Assembly (NCBI GenBank): GCA_947507875.1
Contig: CANNQP010000002.1
Location: forward strand, 62,001-126,000
Length of the DNA: 64,000 bases
Source of the DNA: Verrucomicrobiaceae bacterium
Lineage (GTDB): Bacteria > Verrucomicrobiota > Verrucomicrobiia > Verrucomicrobiales > Verrucomicrobiaceae
Reading direction: 5' to 3'
Positions 41,321 through 49,575 of the stretch are shown here, in pieces. Numbering within the stretch: the stretch's first letter is position 1; each line of letters starts with the position of its first letter. A program made the translations under genes and the position numbers. The notes below the pieces were generated by a model. The model was not told the DNA's origin and ran no database searches. It worked only from the letters and a program-made list of their open reading frames with translations.

Positions 41321-42805
41321 ATGAGCCATACCCCCAACGACATAACTCCCCACGTCATCACTCTCGCCCCCGGCGACGGCATCGGGCCGGAGATCACCCG
41401 GGCCGTCTGCTCGATCCTCGACGCGGCGCAATGCCCGATCCGCTACGAAGAAGTGGAGGTCGGCGAAAAAGCCTACCTGGCCGGTCACAGCAGCGGCATC
41501 ACGCCCGAGGCATGGACCGTGCTGCGCAAGAACCCGGTGCTGCTGAAGGGCCCCATCACCACGCCCCAGGGCTCCGGTTACAAGAGCCTCAATGTCACCC
41601 TGAGGAAGACGCTGGGCCTGTTCGCCAACGTGCGCCCCTGCCGCACCTACCATCCGTTTGTGGCCACGCGGCATCCTGGCATGGACGTGGTGGTCATCCG
41701 TGAAAACGAGGAGGACCTGTATGCGGGGATCGAGCACCGCCAGACGGTGGACACCTTCCAATGCCTGAAGCTGGTGACCCTGCCGGGCACGGAGAAGATC
41801 GTGCGCTACGCCTTTGACTACGCCAGCGCCAACGGACGCCGCAAGGTGACCTGCCTGGTGAAGGACAATATCATGAAGCTCACCGACGGCCTGTTTGCCG
41901 ACACCTTCCGGCGCATCGGCGCCGAGTATCCGGACCTAGTCAAAGAGGTGCAGATCATCGACATCGGCACCGCGAGGGTGGCCGTGCAGCCCGAGCGCTA
42001 CGATGTCATCGTGACGCTCAACCTTTACGGCGACATCATCAGCGATGTGACCGCCGAGCTCACCGGCAGCGTCGGCCTGGCCGGCAGCGCCAACATCGGC
42101 GAGCGCATCAGCATGTTCGAGGCCATCCACGGCAGCGCCCCGGACATCGCCGGCCACGACAAGGCAAATCCCACCGCCATGCTGCAGTCCGCCGTGATGA
42201 TGCTGGTGCATCTGGGCCTCGCCAAGCATGCGGAGCTGGTGCAGAACGCCCTGCTGTGCACGCTGGAGGACGGCATCCACACGGTGGACATCTACCGCGA
42301 AGGAGTGAGCACCCAGCTGGCCGGCACGCAGGCCTTTGCCCAGGCGGTGATCGAGCGCCTGGGACGCCAGCCGACCAAGCTGCCCACGGCGGCCTTTCAA
42401 AGCGCGGCCGCGAAACCCTATGTCTATGAGCGTCCGGCGGTGCGCCGGGAGCTCTGCGGCGTGGACTTCTTTGTCTGCTCGGCGGACAAGTCCCCGGACG
42501 CTCTCGCAGCGGCCCTCCAGGCGGCCACGAGCGGCGTGCTGCAACTGAAGCTGGTCACCAACCGGGGCGTGAAAGTCTGGCCCGAAGGCTTCCCGGAAAC
42601 CTTCTGCACCGACCACTGGCGCTGCCGCTTCGTCAGTCCGGCGATGAACCCTGCGGAGGAACCGCTGGCCTACCCGCCGATCGAGGCCTCACGCATCCCC
42701 GAGGCGCTGGCAAAGCTTCACGCCGCCGGCATCGAGGTGGTGAAAACCGAGAACCTCTACCTCTTCGATGGCAAACGCGGCTTCTCGCTCGGCCAGGGAG
42801 AGTAA
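41321..42805 (+). CDS. icd: Isocitrate dehydrogenase, long type with C-terminal extension
   Basis: This enzyme oxidises isocitrate to 2-oxoglutarate and CO2 in the citric acid cycle. Starting at the ATG at 41321, the product has 494 residues. It belongs to the Thermus/Rickettsia-type enzymes: the catalytic core (ITLAPGDGIGPEI, KGPITTPQGSGYKSLNVTLR, VVIRENEEDLYAGIEHRQ, NLYGDIISDVTAELTGSVGL, EAIHGSAPDIAGHDKANP) is followed by an extra C-terminal domain of about 140 residues (VDFFVCSADKSPDALA ... DHWRCRFVSPAMN ... VKTENLYLFDG). Cofactor choice was not decided. It sits in opposite orientation between two nucleoside hydrolase paralogues and ends in a terminator. Confidence 0.92.
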   Translation: MSHTPNDITPHVITLAPGDGIGPEITRAVCSILDAAQCPIRYEEVEVGEKAYLAGHSSGITPEAWTVLRKNPVLLKGPITTPQGSGYKSLNVTLRKTLGLFANVRPCRTYHPFVATRHPGMDVVVIRENEEDLYAGIEHRQTVDTFQCLKLVTLPGTEKIVRYAFDYASANGRRKVTCLVKDNIMKLTDGLFADTFRRIGAEYPDLVKEVQIIDIGTARVAVQPERYDVIVTLNLYGDIISDVTAELTGSVGLAGSANIGERISMFEAIHGSAPDIAGHDKANPTAMLQSAVMMLVHLGLAKHAELVQNALLCTLEDGIHTVDIYREGVSTQLAGTQAFAQAVIERLGRQPTKLPTAAFQSAAAKPYVYERPAVRRELCGVDFFVCSADKSPDALAAALQAATSGVLQLKLVTNRGVKVWPEGFPETFCTDHWRCRFVSPAMNPAEEPLAYPPIEASRIPEALAKLHAAGIEVVKTENLYLFDGKRGFSLGQGE

Positions 42806-42833
42806 AGCACGCCATTCACGCTCATCACGCATC

Positions 42834-42879
42834 GCCGCACTGCTCGGGAGAAACCTCCGGAGCGGTGCGGCCCTTTTTT
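42834..42879 (+). terminator. Rho-independent terminator after icd
   Basis: A 17-base-pair stem (42834-42850 with 42855-42871; one mismatch and one G-T pair) around an AAAC loop is followed by CC and six T. It begins 28 bases after the icd stop and separates icd from the convergent nucleoside hydrolase gene, which ends at 42897. Confidence 0.85.
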
Positions 42880-42896
42880 GCCACCCGACCACGGAC

Positions 42897-43880
42897 TCAT
42901 CGGGCAGGCGGAGGCTGGATGGTGAGATGCACAATGGCTTCCAGCGCACGACTTTGCTGCACGGAGCTCAGAGTGAGAAAACGATCACGTTGGCTGCCTT
43001 TACCGTTTTTGACGGGCATGAAGCGTGTGAAGCCATCATCGAGCACTTTGACGCGTCCGGGCTCGGAGAGGCCGAAAAAGCCGCGGTCGGGATACACGGC
43101 CCACAGCACGCTGCTCTCGTCCCAGCACGGCCGGTCGTGCTCCGGGCCGCTGTGGAGCAAATACGCCTCTTTGACGAGGTGATGCGGCCGATACTCGAGA
43201 TCGCGCTGGATGACCACACGCGGAAACGGCAGCGCCTCGCCGATCTCGTAGCCGCTCCACACGATGGGCACCTCGTCCGGCCACTGATCGGCCACCGTCT
43301 GCATGTAGCCGATGCCGTTGATGACGTTTGCTTCGAGGTGGTAGTTCGTGCGGTTACAAAACGCGAAGGCACCGGCCATGATCGACAGCGCTTTGACCTT
43401 CTGCCTCACCAAATCGATCCCGCCGGGCGATTTCAGCAGGTTGGCCATGTTCGAGGCGATGCCGACGCTGATGATCGTCACGCTGTGATCCGGCTGCGCC
43501 GTCAAAAGCTCGCGAATCAGCTCCACGGCGTCCTTCGCGTCCTCGTTGCGCTTCACATCGTGCGGGTAATCCGGCGAATCGGCCAGCTTGAGGTATTTGC
43601 TCTCGCGATGCTGCGCCTTCGCATCCCGCGTCACGCCCACCGGCAGATCCGGGCGACCATGAAACGTGTTCTGCGCATCCACAAAGCTCGCCGTCAGCGG
43701 ATGGTTCTTCGAAACCGTCACGCCGAGAAACTCACACGCCCCGCGATCCGCCAGCGTGTGACACATCGCCAGCGCCAGCACGTCATCGACATCGCCGGTG
43801 ATGTCGGTGTCGAAAATGATCCTCGGCTTTTCGGCGAAGAGCGGAGAACAAAACGTGAGAAGCAGGAGAAAACGGATCAT
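42897..43880 (-). CDS. Exported nucleoside hydrolase-like protein (copy 2)
   Basis: From the ATG at 43880 the 327-residue product has a signal peptide (MIRFLLLLTFCSPLFAEKP). The calcium-binding ribosyl site is present as RIIFDTDITGDVDDVLALA. Other family segments are GVTVSKNHPLTASFVDAQN, VGIASNMANLLKSPGG, LSIMAGAFAFCN and VWSGYEIGEALPFPR. It is a clear paralogue of 40059-41024 with about the same length and export signal. It lies downstream of the ABC permease gene on the same strand, with a 75-base inverted repeat between them, and probably releases ribose or base for the transporter (inference). Confidence 0.87.
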   Translation of the reverse strand: MIRFLLLLTFCSPLFAEKPRIIFDTDITGDVDDVLALAMCHTLADRGACEFLGVTVSKNHPLTASFVDAQNTFHGRPDLPVGVTRDAKAQHRESKYLKLADSPDYPHDVKRNEDAKDAVELIRELLTAQPDHSVTIISVGIASNMANLLKSPGGIDLVRQKVKALSIMAGAFAFCNRTNYHLEANVINGIGYMQTVADQWPDEVPIVWSGYEIGEALPFPRVVIQRDLEYRPHHLVKEAYLLHSGPEHDRPCWDESSVLWAVYPDRGFFGLSEPGRVKVLDDGFTRFMPVKNGKGSQRDRFLTLSSVQQSRALEAIVHLTIQPPPAR

Positions 43881-43913
43881 GGGTAAGGGAGTGCGGAAGT
43901 CGCGGCAGCGTTT

Positions 43914-43988
43914 TGGAGTGCTCCAGCCCTCTGGAGCTTTTCGAAGGCCGCAAGACATGCGAAAGCGCCGGAGGGCCGGCGCACTCCA
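43914..43988. repeat. Imperfect inverted repeat (arms of about 30 bases) between permease and nucleoside hydrolase genes
   Basis: The left arm (43914-43944, TGGAGTGCTCCAGCCCTCTG...) matches the reverse complement of the right arm (43959-43988, ending GGCGCACTCCA) at most positions: both read TGGAGTGC-CC-GCCCTC-GG-GCTTT in this direction. The spacer is 14 bases. It lies wholly between genes. Its size and G+C-rich form suggest a dispersed palindromic element of the genome and, in RNA, a stable hairpin after the permease reading frame. Confidence 0.8.
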
Positions 43989-44020
43989 GGACGCTGTCGC
44001 GAGCCAAGATAACGGCATCT

Positions 44021-44944
44021 TCATTTCCTCCTCCACGTGTCCGCGAGCACGGCGACGATGATGACGACGCCGGTGACGATGCGTTTGTCGGGGTCGGAGG
44101 CACCGAGTTGGACGAGGCCGGCCTCCAGGGTGGCGATGATGAGGACTCCGAGAAAACTTTTCACCACGCTGCCGCGTCCGCCCATCAAACTGGTGCCGCC
44201 GACGACCACCGCAGCGATGGCGCTGAGTTCAAAGCCGACACCGGCGTTCGGATCGGCGCTGCCGAGGCGCGAGCAGTGAAACACGGCCGCCAGACCGGTC
44301 AACGCGCCGAGCAATGCGTGTGCGAGGATGCGCGGGCGGTCCACCGGTACGCCGGATACGTGCGCGGCCTCGCGGTTCGCGCCGATGGCGATGAAATGAC
44401 GGCCCAGCGCGGTGTGCGAGAGCAACACTTGCCCCGCGATGACGACGAGCACGCTCACGACGAACGCAGGCGAGATGACGAGGCCGCCAAACGGCGCGCC
44501 GAGCGGCTCGATGGCCGCGCCGATGTATTTCGTCTTCGACTCGGTGAGCTTGTAGGCCATGCCGCGCACCATTTCGAGCATGCCGAGCGAAACGATGAAG
44601 GACGGCAGTCGAAACTTCACGCTCACGAGTCCCGTGCCGCCTCCGAGCAAGCCACCAAGCAGCATACTGCCCGCCAACGCGGCGAAAAGGCCGAGTTGCA
44701 GGTCCACCATGCCCGCGCCGACGACCGCGCCGCAAAAACCGAGCAACGAGCCGACCGACAAATCGATCCCGCCGGTGATCATGACCAGCGTCATGCCCGT
44801 CGCGACGAGCGCGAGCGCCGGAATGCGGTTCGCGACATTGCCGAGCGTCGCGAAGCTACAAAACGTGTCCCGCAGCAGCCCGAACAGCACGATCATCGCC
44901 GCGAGGACAGCGAAGAGGATGAGGTAGTCGGCGAAGCGGCGCAT
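44021..44944 (-). CDS. Ribose-type ABC transporter permease
   Basis: From the ATG at 44944 the 307-residue product starts MRRFADYLILFAVLAAMIV; an ATG nine bases earlier (44953) lies inside an inverted repeat. It is a hydrophobic RbsC/BPD_transp_2-type permease with about eight to ten membrane segments. Family marks are GMTLVMITGGIDLSVGSLL, PSFIVSLGMLEMVRG, ALGRHFIAIGANREAAHVSG and the closing VVVGGTSLMGGRGSV with VVKSFLGVLII. It would form the membrane channel for a pentose, nucleoside or autoinducer-type sugar. The binding protein gene precedes it by 76 bases. No ATPase gene is in the window. Confidence 0.92.
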   Translation of the reverse strand: MRRFADYLILFAVLAAMIVLFGLLRDTFCSFATLGNVANRIPALALVATGMTLVMITGGIDLSVGSLLGFCGAVVGAGMVDLQLGLFAALAGSMLLGGLLGGGTGLVSVKFRLPSFIVSLGMLEMVRGMAYKLTESKTKYIGAAIEPLGAPFGGLVISPAFVVSVLVVIAGQVLLSHTALGRHFIAIGANREAAHVSGVPVDRPRILAHALLGALTGLAAVFHCSRLGSADPNAGVGFELSAIAAVVVGGTSLMGGRGSVVKSFLGVLIIATLEAGLVQLGASDPDKRIVTGVVIIVAVLADTWRRK

Positions 44945-44946
44945 GG

Positions 44947-45024
44947 GTAGCATAGGCTTTCTAGCCTGTGATTTGAAAGGGGGCGGCAGAATCCATGAGG
45001 CACAGGTTAGAAAGCCTATGCTAC
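44947..45024. repeat. 24-base inverted repeat spanning the binding-protein stop and permease start
   Basis: The left arm 44947-44970 (GTAGCATAGGCTTTCTAGCC + TGTG) and the reverse complement of the right arm 45001-45024 differ at one base. The spacer is 30 bases. The right arm contains the stop codon of the binding-protein gene (45021-45023) and the left arm contains the more upstream ATG of the permease (44953). In RNA this would form a long intercistronic hairpin, which may stabilise or separate the two messages. The form is that of a dispersed repetitive palindrome. Confidence 0.88.
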
Positions 45025-46004
45025 TTCGTCACGACATCCACCGGCGTCTGCACGTCTGCGGGCGTTGTTTTGTCCTTGAGGGCTTTCAGGGCGGCTTCGA
45101 TACCGAAGGCGGCGAGTTGGTCGCCGTGCTGGTCGGCGGTGGCGAGGACGCGACCGTCGGCCACGAGAGGTTTGAGGGCGCTGATGTTGTCAAAACCGAC
45201 GATTTGGACCTGACCGGCCTTTTGAGCGCTTTGCACGGCGGCAGCGGCTCCGAGGGCCATGCTGTCGTTGGCGCACAAAAGGGCTTTGAGGCCGGGATTG
45301 GCGGTCAAAAGGCCGGAGGCGATGGTGCTGGCTTTTTCGACCTCCCACTCGCCGCTTTGCACGCTGACGATTTTCATGCCCGCGGCCTTCATGGCGTCTT
45401 CAAAGCCGGCTTTGCGCTGCTGGCTGTTGAAGGCGGTGGTGACGCCTTCGATGATGGCCACTTCATCGCCGCTTTGGAGCTTCTTGGCCAGAACCTCGCC
45501 GACACGCTTCGCGCCATCGCGATTGTCCGGGCCGACGAAGGGGATTTGCAGACCGGCTTGCTTCAAGGTGTCGGCGTCGAGCTTGTTGTCGATGTTGATG
45601 ACGAGGATGCCGGCGTCTTTGGCGCGCTTGAGCACGGTGATGAGCGCCTTCGAGTCGGCGGGTGAGATGACGAGTGCCTGCACGCCCTGCGCGACCATCT
45701 GATCGACCAGTGCGACCTGCTCAGCGAGGTCAGTTTCGTTTTTGATGCCGTTGACGATGAGTTCGTAATCGGCGGCATGTGCAGCGTGATGCTTCTTTGC
45801 GCCCTCGGCCATGGTCTGAAAGAATTCATTGGCCAGCGACTTCATCACCAGCGCGACCTTGGGCTTATGAGGGCTGGCATGGACATCCGGCACCGGCTTG
45901 CATGAGGTCAGGGTCAAAAAAGGTAGGAGTAAAAAAAGAGGCGCAGGTTCATGGGTCTCAAGGAGTTCAAACGAATGGCGAACTAACCGCCTCCAAAACG
46001 TCAA
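45021..46004 (-). CDS. Ribose-type ABC transporter binding lipoprotein, start possibly frameshifted
   Basis: The body is a Peripla_BP_4 sugar-binding protein: PKVALVMKSLANEFFQTMAE, QGVQALVISPADSKALITVL, GILVINIDNKLDADTL, VAIIEGVTTAFNSQQRKAGF and LLCANDSMALGAAAAVQ. It has a lipobox (LTLTSC) for outer-leaflet anchoring. The only in-frame start before the signal is a TTG at 46004, giving an odd, charged 22-residue leader. An ATG at 45952 would give MNLRLF... plus the signal, but it is out of frame by one base across a run of seven T; one extra T would yield MNLRLFFLLLPFLTLTSC, an ideal lipoprotein signal. Either a slippage-dependent start, a real mutation or a sequence error is likely. Confidence 0.85.
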   Translation of the reverse strand: MTFWRRLVRHSFELLETHEPAPLFLLLPFLTLTSCKPVPDVHASPHKPKVALVMKSLANEFFQTMAEGAKKHHAAHAADYELIVNGIKNETDLAEQVALVDQMVAQGVQALVISPADSKALITVLKRAKDAGILVINIDNKLDADTLKQAGLQIPFVGPDNRDGAKRVGEVLAKKLQSGDEVAIIEGVTTAFNSQQRKAGFEDAMKAAGMKIVSVQSGEWEVEKASTIASGLLTANPGLKALLCANDSMALGAAAAVQSAQKAGQVQIVGFDNISALKPLVADGRVLATADQHGDQLAAFGIEAALKALKDKTTPADVQTPVDVVTK

Positions 46005-46179
46005 TCTCTCGGCAAAATAGCTTATGGCGGAGGAGATATGCCTGAAACTTCACCTCCAGAAGCCAGCGCATCACTTAAGAACAATCATGAACGTTCAGCA
46101 TTAGGGAGGCACTCGGCGCTCGGCTTCCTGGAGAAGCTACTTGCTAAAGACTGCCGAGTCCCCATATTGCCGCCCCCTT

Positions 46180-46755
46180 ATGTTGGACATCGTTATTGGT
46201 ATTCTCACTGTGGTTGAAGTCATTGTTTGCCTTCTCCTCATTCTTCTTGTGCTCATGCAGCGCCCGCGGCAGGAGGGCCTCGGCGCTTCATTTGGAGACG
46301 CCGCGATGACTCAGCTAGTCGGTGCGCAAACAACCAACGTGCTGCAAAAAGGCACGGTGTACTTGGCCGTGATTCTCTTTGTTTTGACGCTTAGCCTTGC
46401 CGTTCTAACAACACGCAAGCAGGCAGGCATCCAGGGGAAAAAAGTTTTTGAAGAGCAAGCGGCTGCACCTGCGAAAGTGGCACCTCCTGCAAGCGGCGAG
46501 ACGAAAGCAACAGAGCCGAGCAACAAAGAAGCCGCAAAATCGGAGAAGACGGAAACCCCAAAAGCTCCTGCGAATCCATCACAGAAGACGGCGACGCCTA
46601 GCCCAGAGTCCGCTGCAAAGCCAGCCGCTGAACCTGCCAAAGCAAAGATTGAAACTTCAGTCAATGAATCCAAAGCGCCAGCTGCGGCCGCTCCTGCACC
46701 TAAAGTTGAAAGCAGCCCAGCCCAGCCTTCGGCGGAAAGCACCAAAAAGCCCTAA
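46180..46755 (+). CDS. secG: Preprotein translocase subunit SecG with long low-complexity tail
   Basis: SecG assists the SecYEG channel in protein export. From the ATG at 46180 the 191-residue product has two membrane segments (LDIVIGILTVVEVIVCLLLI and TVYLAVILFVLTLSLAVLTT) with the conserved LMQRPRQEGLGASFGDAA loop between them. After residue about 85 comes a tail of about 100 residues rich in Ala, Pro, Lys, Glu and Ser. SecG is usually 75-130 residues, so the tail is an extension, though alanine/lysine-rich tails occur in related phyla. The gene is 51 bases upstream of the M23 peptidase gene. Confidence 0.92.
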   Translation: MLDIVIGILTVVEVIVCLLLILLVLMQRPRQEGLGASFGDAAMTQLVGAQTTNVLQKGTVYLAVILFVLTLSLAVLTTRKQAGIQGKKVFEEQAAAPAKVAPPASGETKATEPSNKEAAKSEKTETPKAPANPSQKTATPSPESAAKPAAEPAKAKIETSVNESKAPAAAAPAPKVESSPAQPSAESTKKP

Positions 46756-46806
46756 ACTTTTTTTCGTTTTCATTTCCATCACCAGTTTTGGTTCCACGTG
46801 ATTGCC

Positions 46807-47661
46807 ATGCGAAACATCATGTGTGGCACACTCGCTCGGCAGGCAGGCAAAGGGTATTGTTTTGCGGTTTTGCTGTGTTGTTTTGCCTGGTGCCTCGCTG
46901 TCAACGATGCTGAGGCCGCAGGTTTTATCAGGTGCCAACTCGCCGATGGCTTTGACTTTCCAGTCGGTAAACCCAACGGCGAAGGCTATTACAAATCACG
47001 CGGCTATTGGCCGAATGGACACCTAGGTGAAGACTGGAATGGACGTGGTGGTGGCAACAGCGATTTAGGCGCGCCGATTTACTCGACCGCGCGCGGGGTC
47101 GTCATCATTTCCGAAAACGTCGGTGGGGGTTGGGGACAGTGTGTGATCGTCCGCCATGCGTATCGCGACCCGACAGGAAAGATCAGCATGGTCGATAGTC
47201 TCTATGCCCATCTTTACCAGCGCACAGTCAAAGTCGGTCAAGTCGTGGAAAAAGGCCAGTTGGTCGGCACAATGGGCAGCAACAACGGCATGTATTTTGT
47301 GCACCTTCATTTCGAGATTCGAAAAAACCTGCGCATCGGCATGAACAGGAGTCAGTTCGCTCGAGATAACACGAATTACTACAGTCCGACGGATTTCATC
47401 AACAAGAACCGCGTTTTGCCCACCAGCTTTAGCAAGTACCCTATACCGACGGGGCTCTTTGCACCTTATGGCAAATCGTTGGCTGATGCACGCAGCGACT
47501 CTGGCTTTGGCGTTCAGGTGCCCTCTCTTCCGAAAAGCGAATCGGGGTCATCTCTGCCATCCACAGGCCCCTCCGCTGATGATGAAGATTTTTGGGCCAA
47601 GCTACGCGGCCGCTTGAAACAAGGTAAACTGACTCCTGGAACGACGCCCGGAACTCCATAA
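46807..47661 (+). CDS. Exported M23-family (LytM-type) metallopeptidase
   Basis: The 284-residue product, from the ATG at 46807 (a GTG lies at 46798), has a hydrophobic N-terminal segment that acts as signal or anchor (YCFAVLLCCFAWCLAV). The M23 zinc site is present: HLGEDWNG (first His/Asp) and FVHLHFEIRK (HxH). The surrounding LGAPIYSTARGVVIIS and VGQVVEKGQLVGTMGS are the classic lysostaphin-like strands. It should cut peptide cross-links in peptidoglycan or act as a regulator of such enzymes. The C-terminal 60 residues are Ser/Pro-rich. Confidence 0.9.
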   Translation: MRNIMCGTLARQAGKGYCFAVLLCCFAWCLAVNDAEAAGFIRCQLADGFDFPVGKPNGEGYYKSRGYWPNGHLGEDWNGRGGGNSDLGAPIYSTARGVVIISENVGGGWGQCVIVRHAYRDPTGKISMVDSLYAHLYQRTVKVGQVVEKGQLVGTMGSNNGMYFVHLHFEIRKNLRIGMNRSQFARDNTNYYSPTDFINKNRVLPTSFSKYPIPTGLFAPYGKSLADARSDSGFGVQVPSLPKSESGSSLPSTGPSADDEDFWAKLRGRLKQGKLTPGTTPGTP

Positions 47662-47726
47662 GCTTCTCCAGGACGACAATGGATGAACCGAAAGATTGTC
47701 AGCCCTCAACCCGTGACATCAATTCC

Positions 47727-49037
47727 ATGCGAATCATTTACGTCAAAGCTCTTCTCCTTTGCTGCGCAGGCGCGATTTATGCCGATGTCACGACTCAACC
47801 CCTTTACTGGCCCGATAAGAATGGGCCGACTTATGACGGCATCGTTTCCAGCTCCGAAACCAAGCGCATTCCTCTAACCTGGAATGCCGACAAAGGAGAG
47901 AACATCGCCTGGAGCACTGCGCTAGAAGGTGAAGGGCACAGCACGCCGGTCATTGGCGGAGATCGCATCTGGTTCACCGCAGCGACCAGCGATGGGAAAC
48001 AACAATTCGTTTACGCCATCGATCGAATGACGGGGAAAGTCATTCATCATCAAGTGCTGTTCGAAAACCCGAGTCCTGAAGAACTGGGCAATCCTTTGAA
48101 TAACTACGCGGCCCCTTCGCCAGTGCTGGATGAAGCCGGGGTGTATGTGCATTTCGGCACGTATGGAACGGCGTGTCTTGATTCCAAGACCGGAAAGGTC
48201 CTTTGGCAACGCCGTGACATCAATGCACGTCATTATCGCGGTCCAGGTTCATCTCCGATACTGCACGACAAACTTCTGATTCTAACCTTTGATGGGATCG
48301 ATCAACAATTCGTGACGGCTCTAGATAAGCAAACAGGGCAAACCGTCTGGAAGACGAGCCGAACGACGGACTATGGTGACTTAGATGCAGAAGGAAAACC
48401 CACTCGAGACGGTGATATGCGGAAAGCGTACCATACGCCTAGTGTTTTCAACTTGGCAGGAGTTCACACGTTGGTCTCCGTGGGGTCTCGTGCTGCATTT
48501 GGCTATGATGTGCGTGATGGAAAAGAACTTTGGACCATTCGCCATGGAGGCTTCAATGCAGCAATTCGGCCACTGGTTCACAAAGATATCCTGATCATCA
48601 ACACCGGATCCGAAAGAGCTCACACCTTAGGCGTCAAAATCGATGGCCAAATGAAAGGAGACATCACCGCAACTCATGTTCTGTGGGACCGGGAAAAAAG
48701 AAACGCCAGCGAGGCCTGTTCAATCATTTACGGTGATCACCTTTTTCAGATCACTCGCGGTGGCATCGTGACCTGCATGAACATCGAGACCGGCCAAGAC
48801 GTTTGGGAAGATCGAATTCCTGGCCAACACCTTCCTTCGCCCATTCTCGTTGGGGATCGTCTATACTTCAGCAACGACCGTGGTGATACCCATGTCATCA
48901 AGGCCGGTCCACGTTTTGAAATCCTTGCGAAAAATCAACTGCCTGATGCCATGACAGCATCTCCCGCCGTGGCTGATGGCGCGTTGTTTATCCGCACAAA
49001 GAAACACTTATTCAAATTGGCGACGCCTGAGCCCTAG
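47727..49037 (+). CDS. Exported PQQ-type beta-propeller protein
   Basis: From the ATG at 47727 the 436-residue product has a signal peptide (MRIIYVKALLLCCAGAIYA). The mature part is built of PQQ-like beta-propeller blades: TGKVIHHQVLF, CLDSKTGKVLWQRRD, ALDKQTGQTVWKTS, GYDVRDGKELWTIRHGG and CMNIETGQDVWEDRI. This is the WD/PQQ_2 type common in Planctomycetes and Verrucomicrobia; it lacks a recognisable dehydrogenase cofactor site, so a binding or scaffold role is more likely than catalysis. It follows the M23 gene by 65 bases on the same strand. Confidence 0.88.
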   Translation: MRIIYVKALLLCCAGAIYADVTTQPLYWPDKNGPTYDGIVSSSETKRIPLTWNADKGENIAWSTALEGEGHSTPVIGGDRIWFTAATSDGKQQFVYAIDRMTGKVIHHQVLFENPSPEELGNPLNNYAAPSPVLDEAGVYVHFGTYGTACLDSKTGKVLWQRRDINARHYRGPGSSPILHDKLLILTFDGIDQQFVTALDKQTGQTVWKTSRTTDYGDLDAEGKPTRDGDMRKAYHTPSVFNLAGVHTLVSVGSRAAFGYDVRDGKELWTIRHGGFNAAIRPLVHKDILIINTGSERAHTLGVKIDGQMKGDITATHVLWDREKRNASEACSIIYGDHLFQITRGGIVTCMNIETGQDVWEDRIPGQHLPSPILVGDRLYFSNDRGDTHVIKAGPRFEILAKNQLPDAMTASPAVADGALFIRTKKHLFKLATPEP

Positions 49038-49195
49038 GCTGACTACCCCATGTGAATACATGGCCATGGCAGCAGCCTCTCTTTGAACTTCATGTCCTAT
49101 CCATTTATGCCATGCCTTTGGATAAGCCTAGAAAAATAAGCTCTACATCACAAAAGTTTAGCCAAACCCCGTCGTTGTGCTAACATCTATCCCCT

Positions 49196-49519
49196 ATGGC
49201 TACGACTCCGACCCGTAAAACTCGTTTTTCCCGCCGTGTTCCTGATCATGTGACTGACGAGCTGGTAAACGTCCTCGGCAACGGGGATACCCTTGAGTTC
49301 AACCAGCTCTTCAAGCTTGTTTATGACAATCTGAAGCTGAAGAACGCCGTGAGCGGAGGTGAGGAAATGCTTCGCCTTCGATCCTACGAAAAGCTTCAAG
49401 GTCTTGTCAGTCGCGGACTTTGCGCGAAAGCCGGCAAAACTTATCGTGGATTGCCAGGACTGCGTGAATCCCACCAAGCAACCATCGCCGCCCGGACTGC
49501 GGCTGTCGCTGCACGCTAA
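49196..49519 (+). CDS. Small conserved-looking protein of unknown function
   Basis: The 107-residue protein has a basic start (MATTPTRKTRFSRRVPDHV), a helical middle (TDELVNVLGNGDTLEFNQLF, LVYDNLKLKNAVSGGEEMLR) and an alanine-rich end. The part ending SYEKLQGLVSRGLCAKAGKT looks like a winged-helix recognition turn, so DNA binding is possible but not shown. A strong terminator lies 25 bases downstream and no gene shares its transcript, which supports it being a real, independently expressed gene. No family was recognised. Confidence 0.75.
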   Translation: MATTPTRKTRFSRRVPDHVTDELVNVLGNGDTLEFNQLFKLVYDNLKLKNAVSGGEEMLRLRSYEKLQGLVSRGLCAKAGKTYRGLPGLRESHQATIAARTAAVAAR

Positions 49520-49544
49520 TCGTCTTGGAAAACATCAATCCTTG

Positions 49545-49575
49545 CAGGCTGCCCGAACAGGCAGCCTGTTTTTTT
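49545..49575 (+). terminator. Rho-independent terminator after the 107-residue protein gene
   Basis: A perfect 9-base-pair stem (CAGGCTGCC with GGCAGCCTG), a 6-base loop (CGAACA) and seven T follow the stop codon at 49519. Confidence 0.93.
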
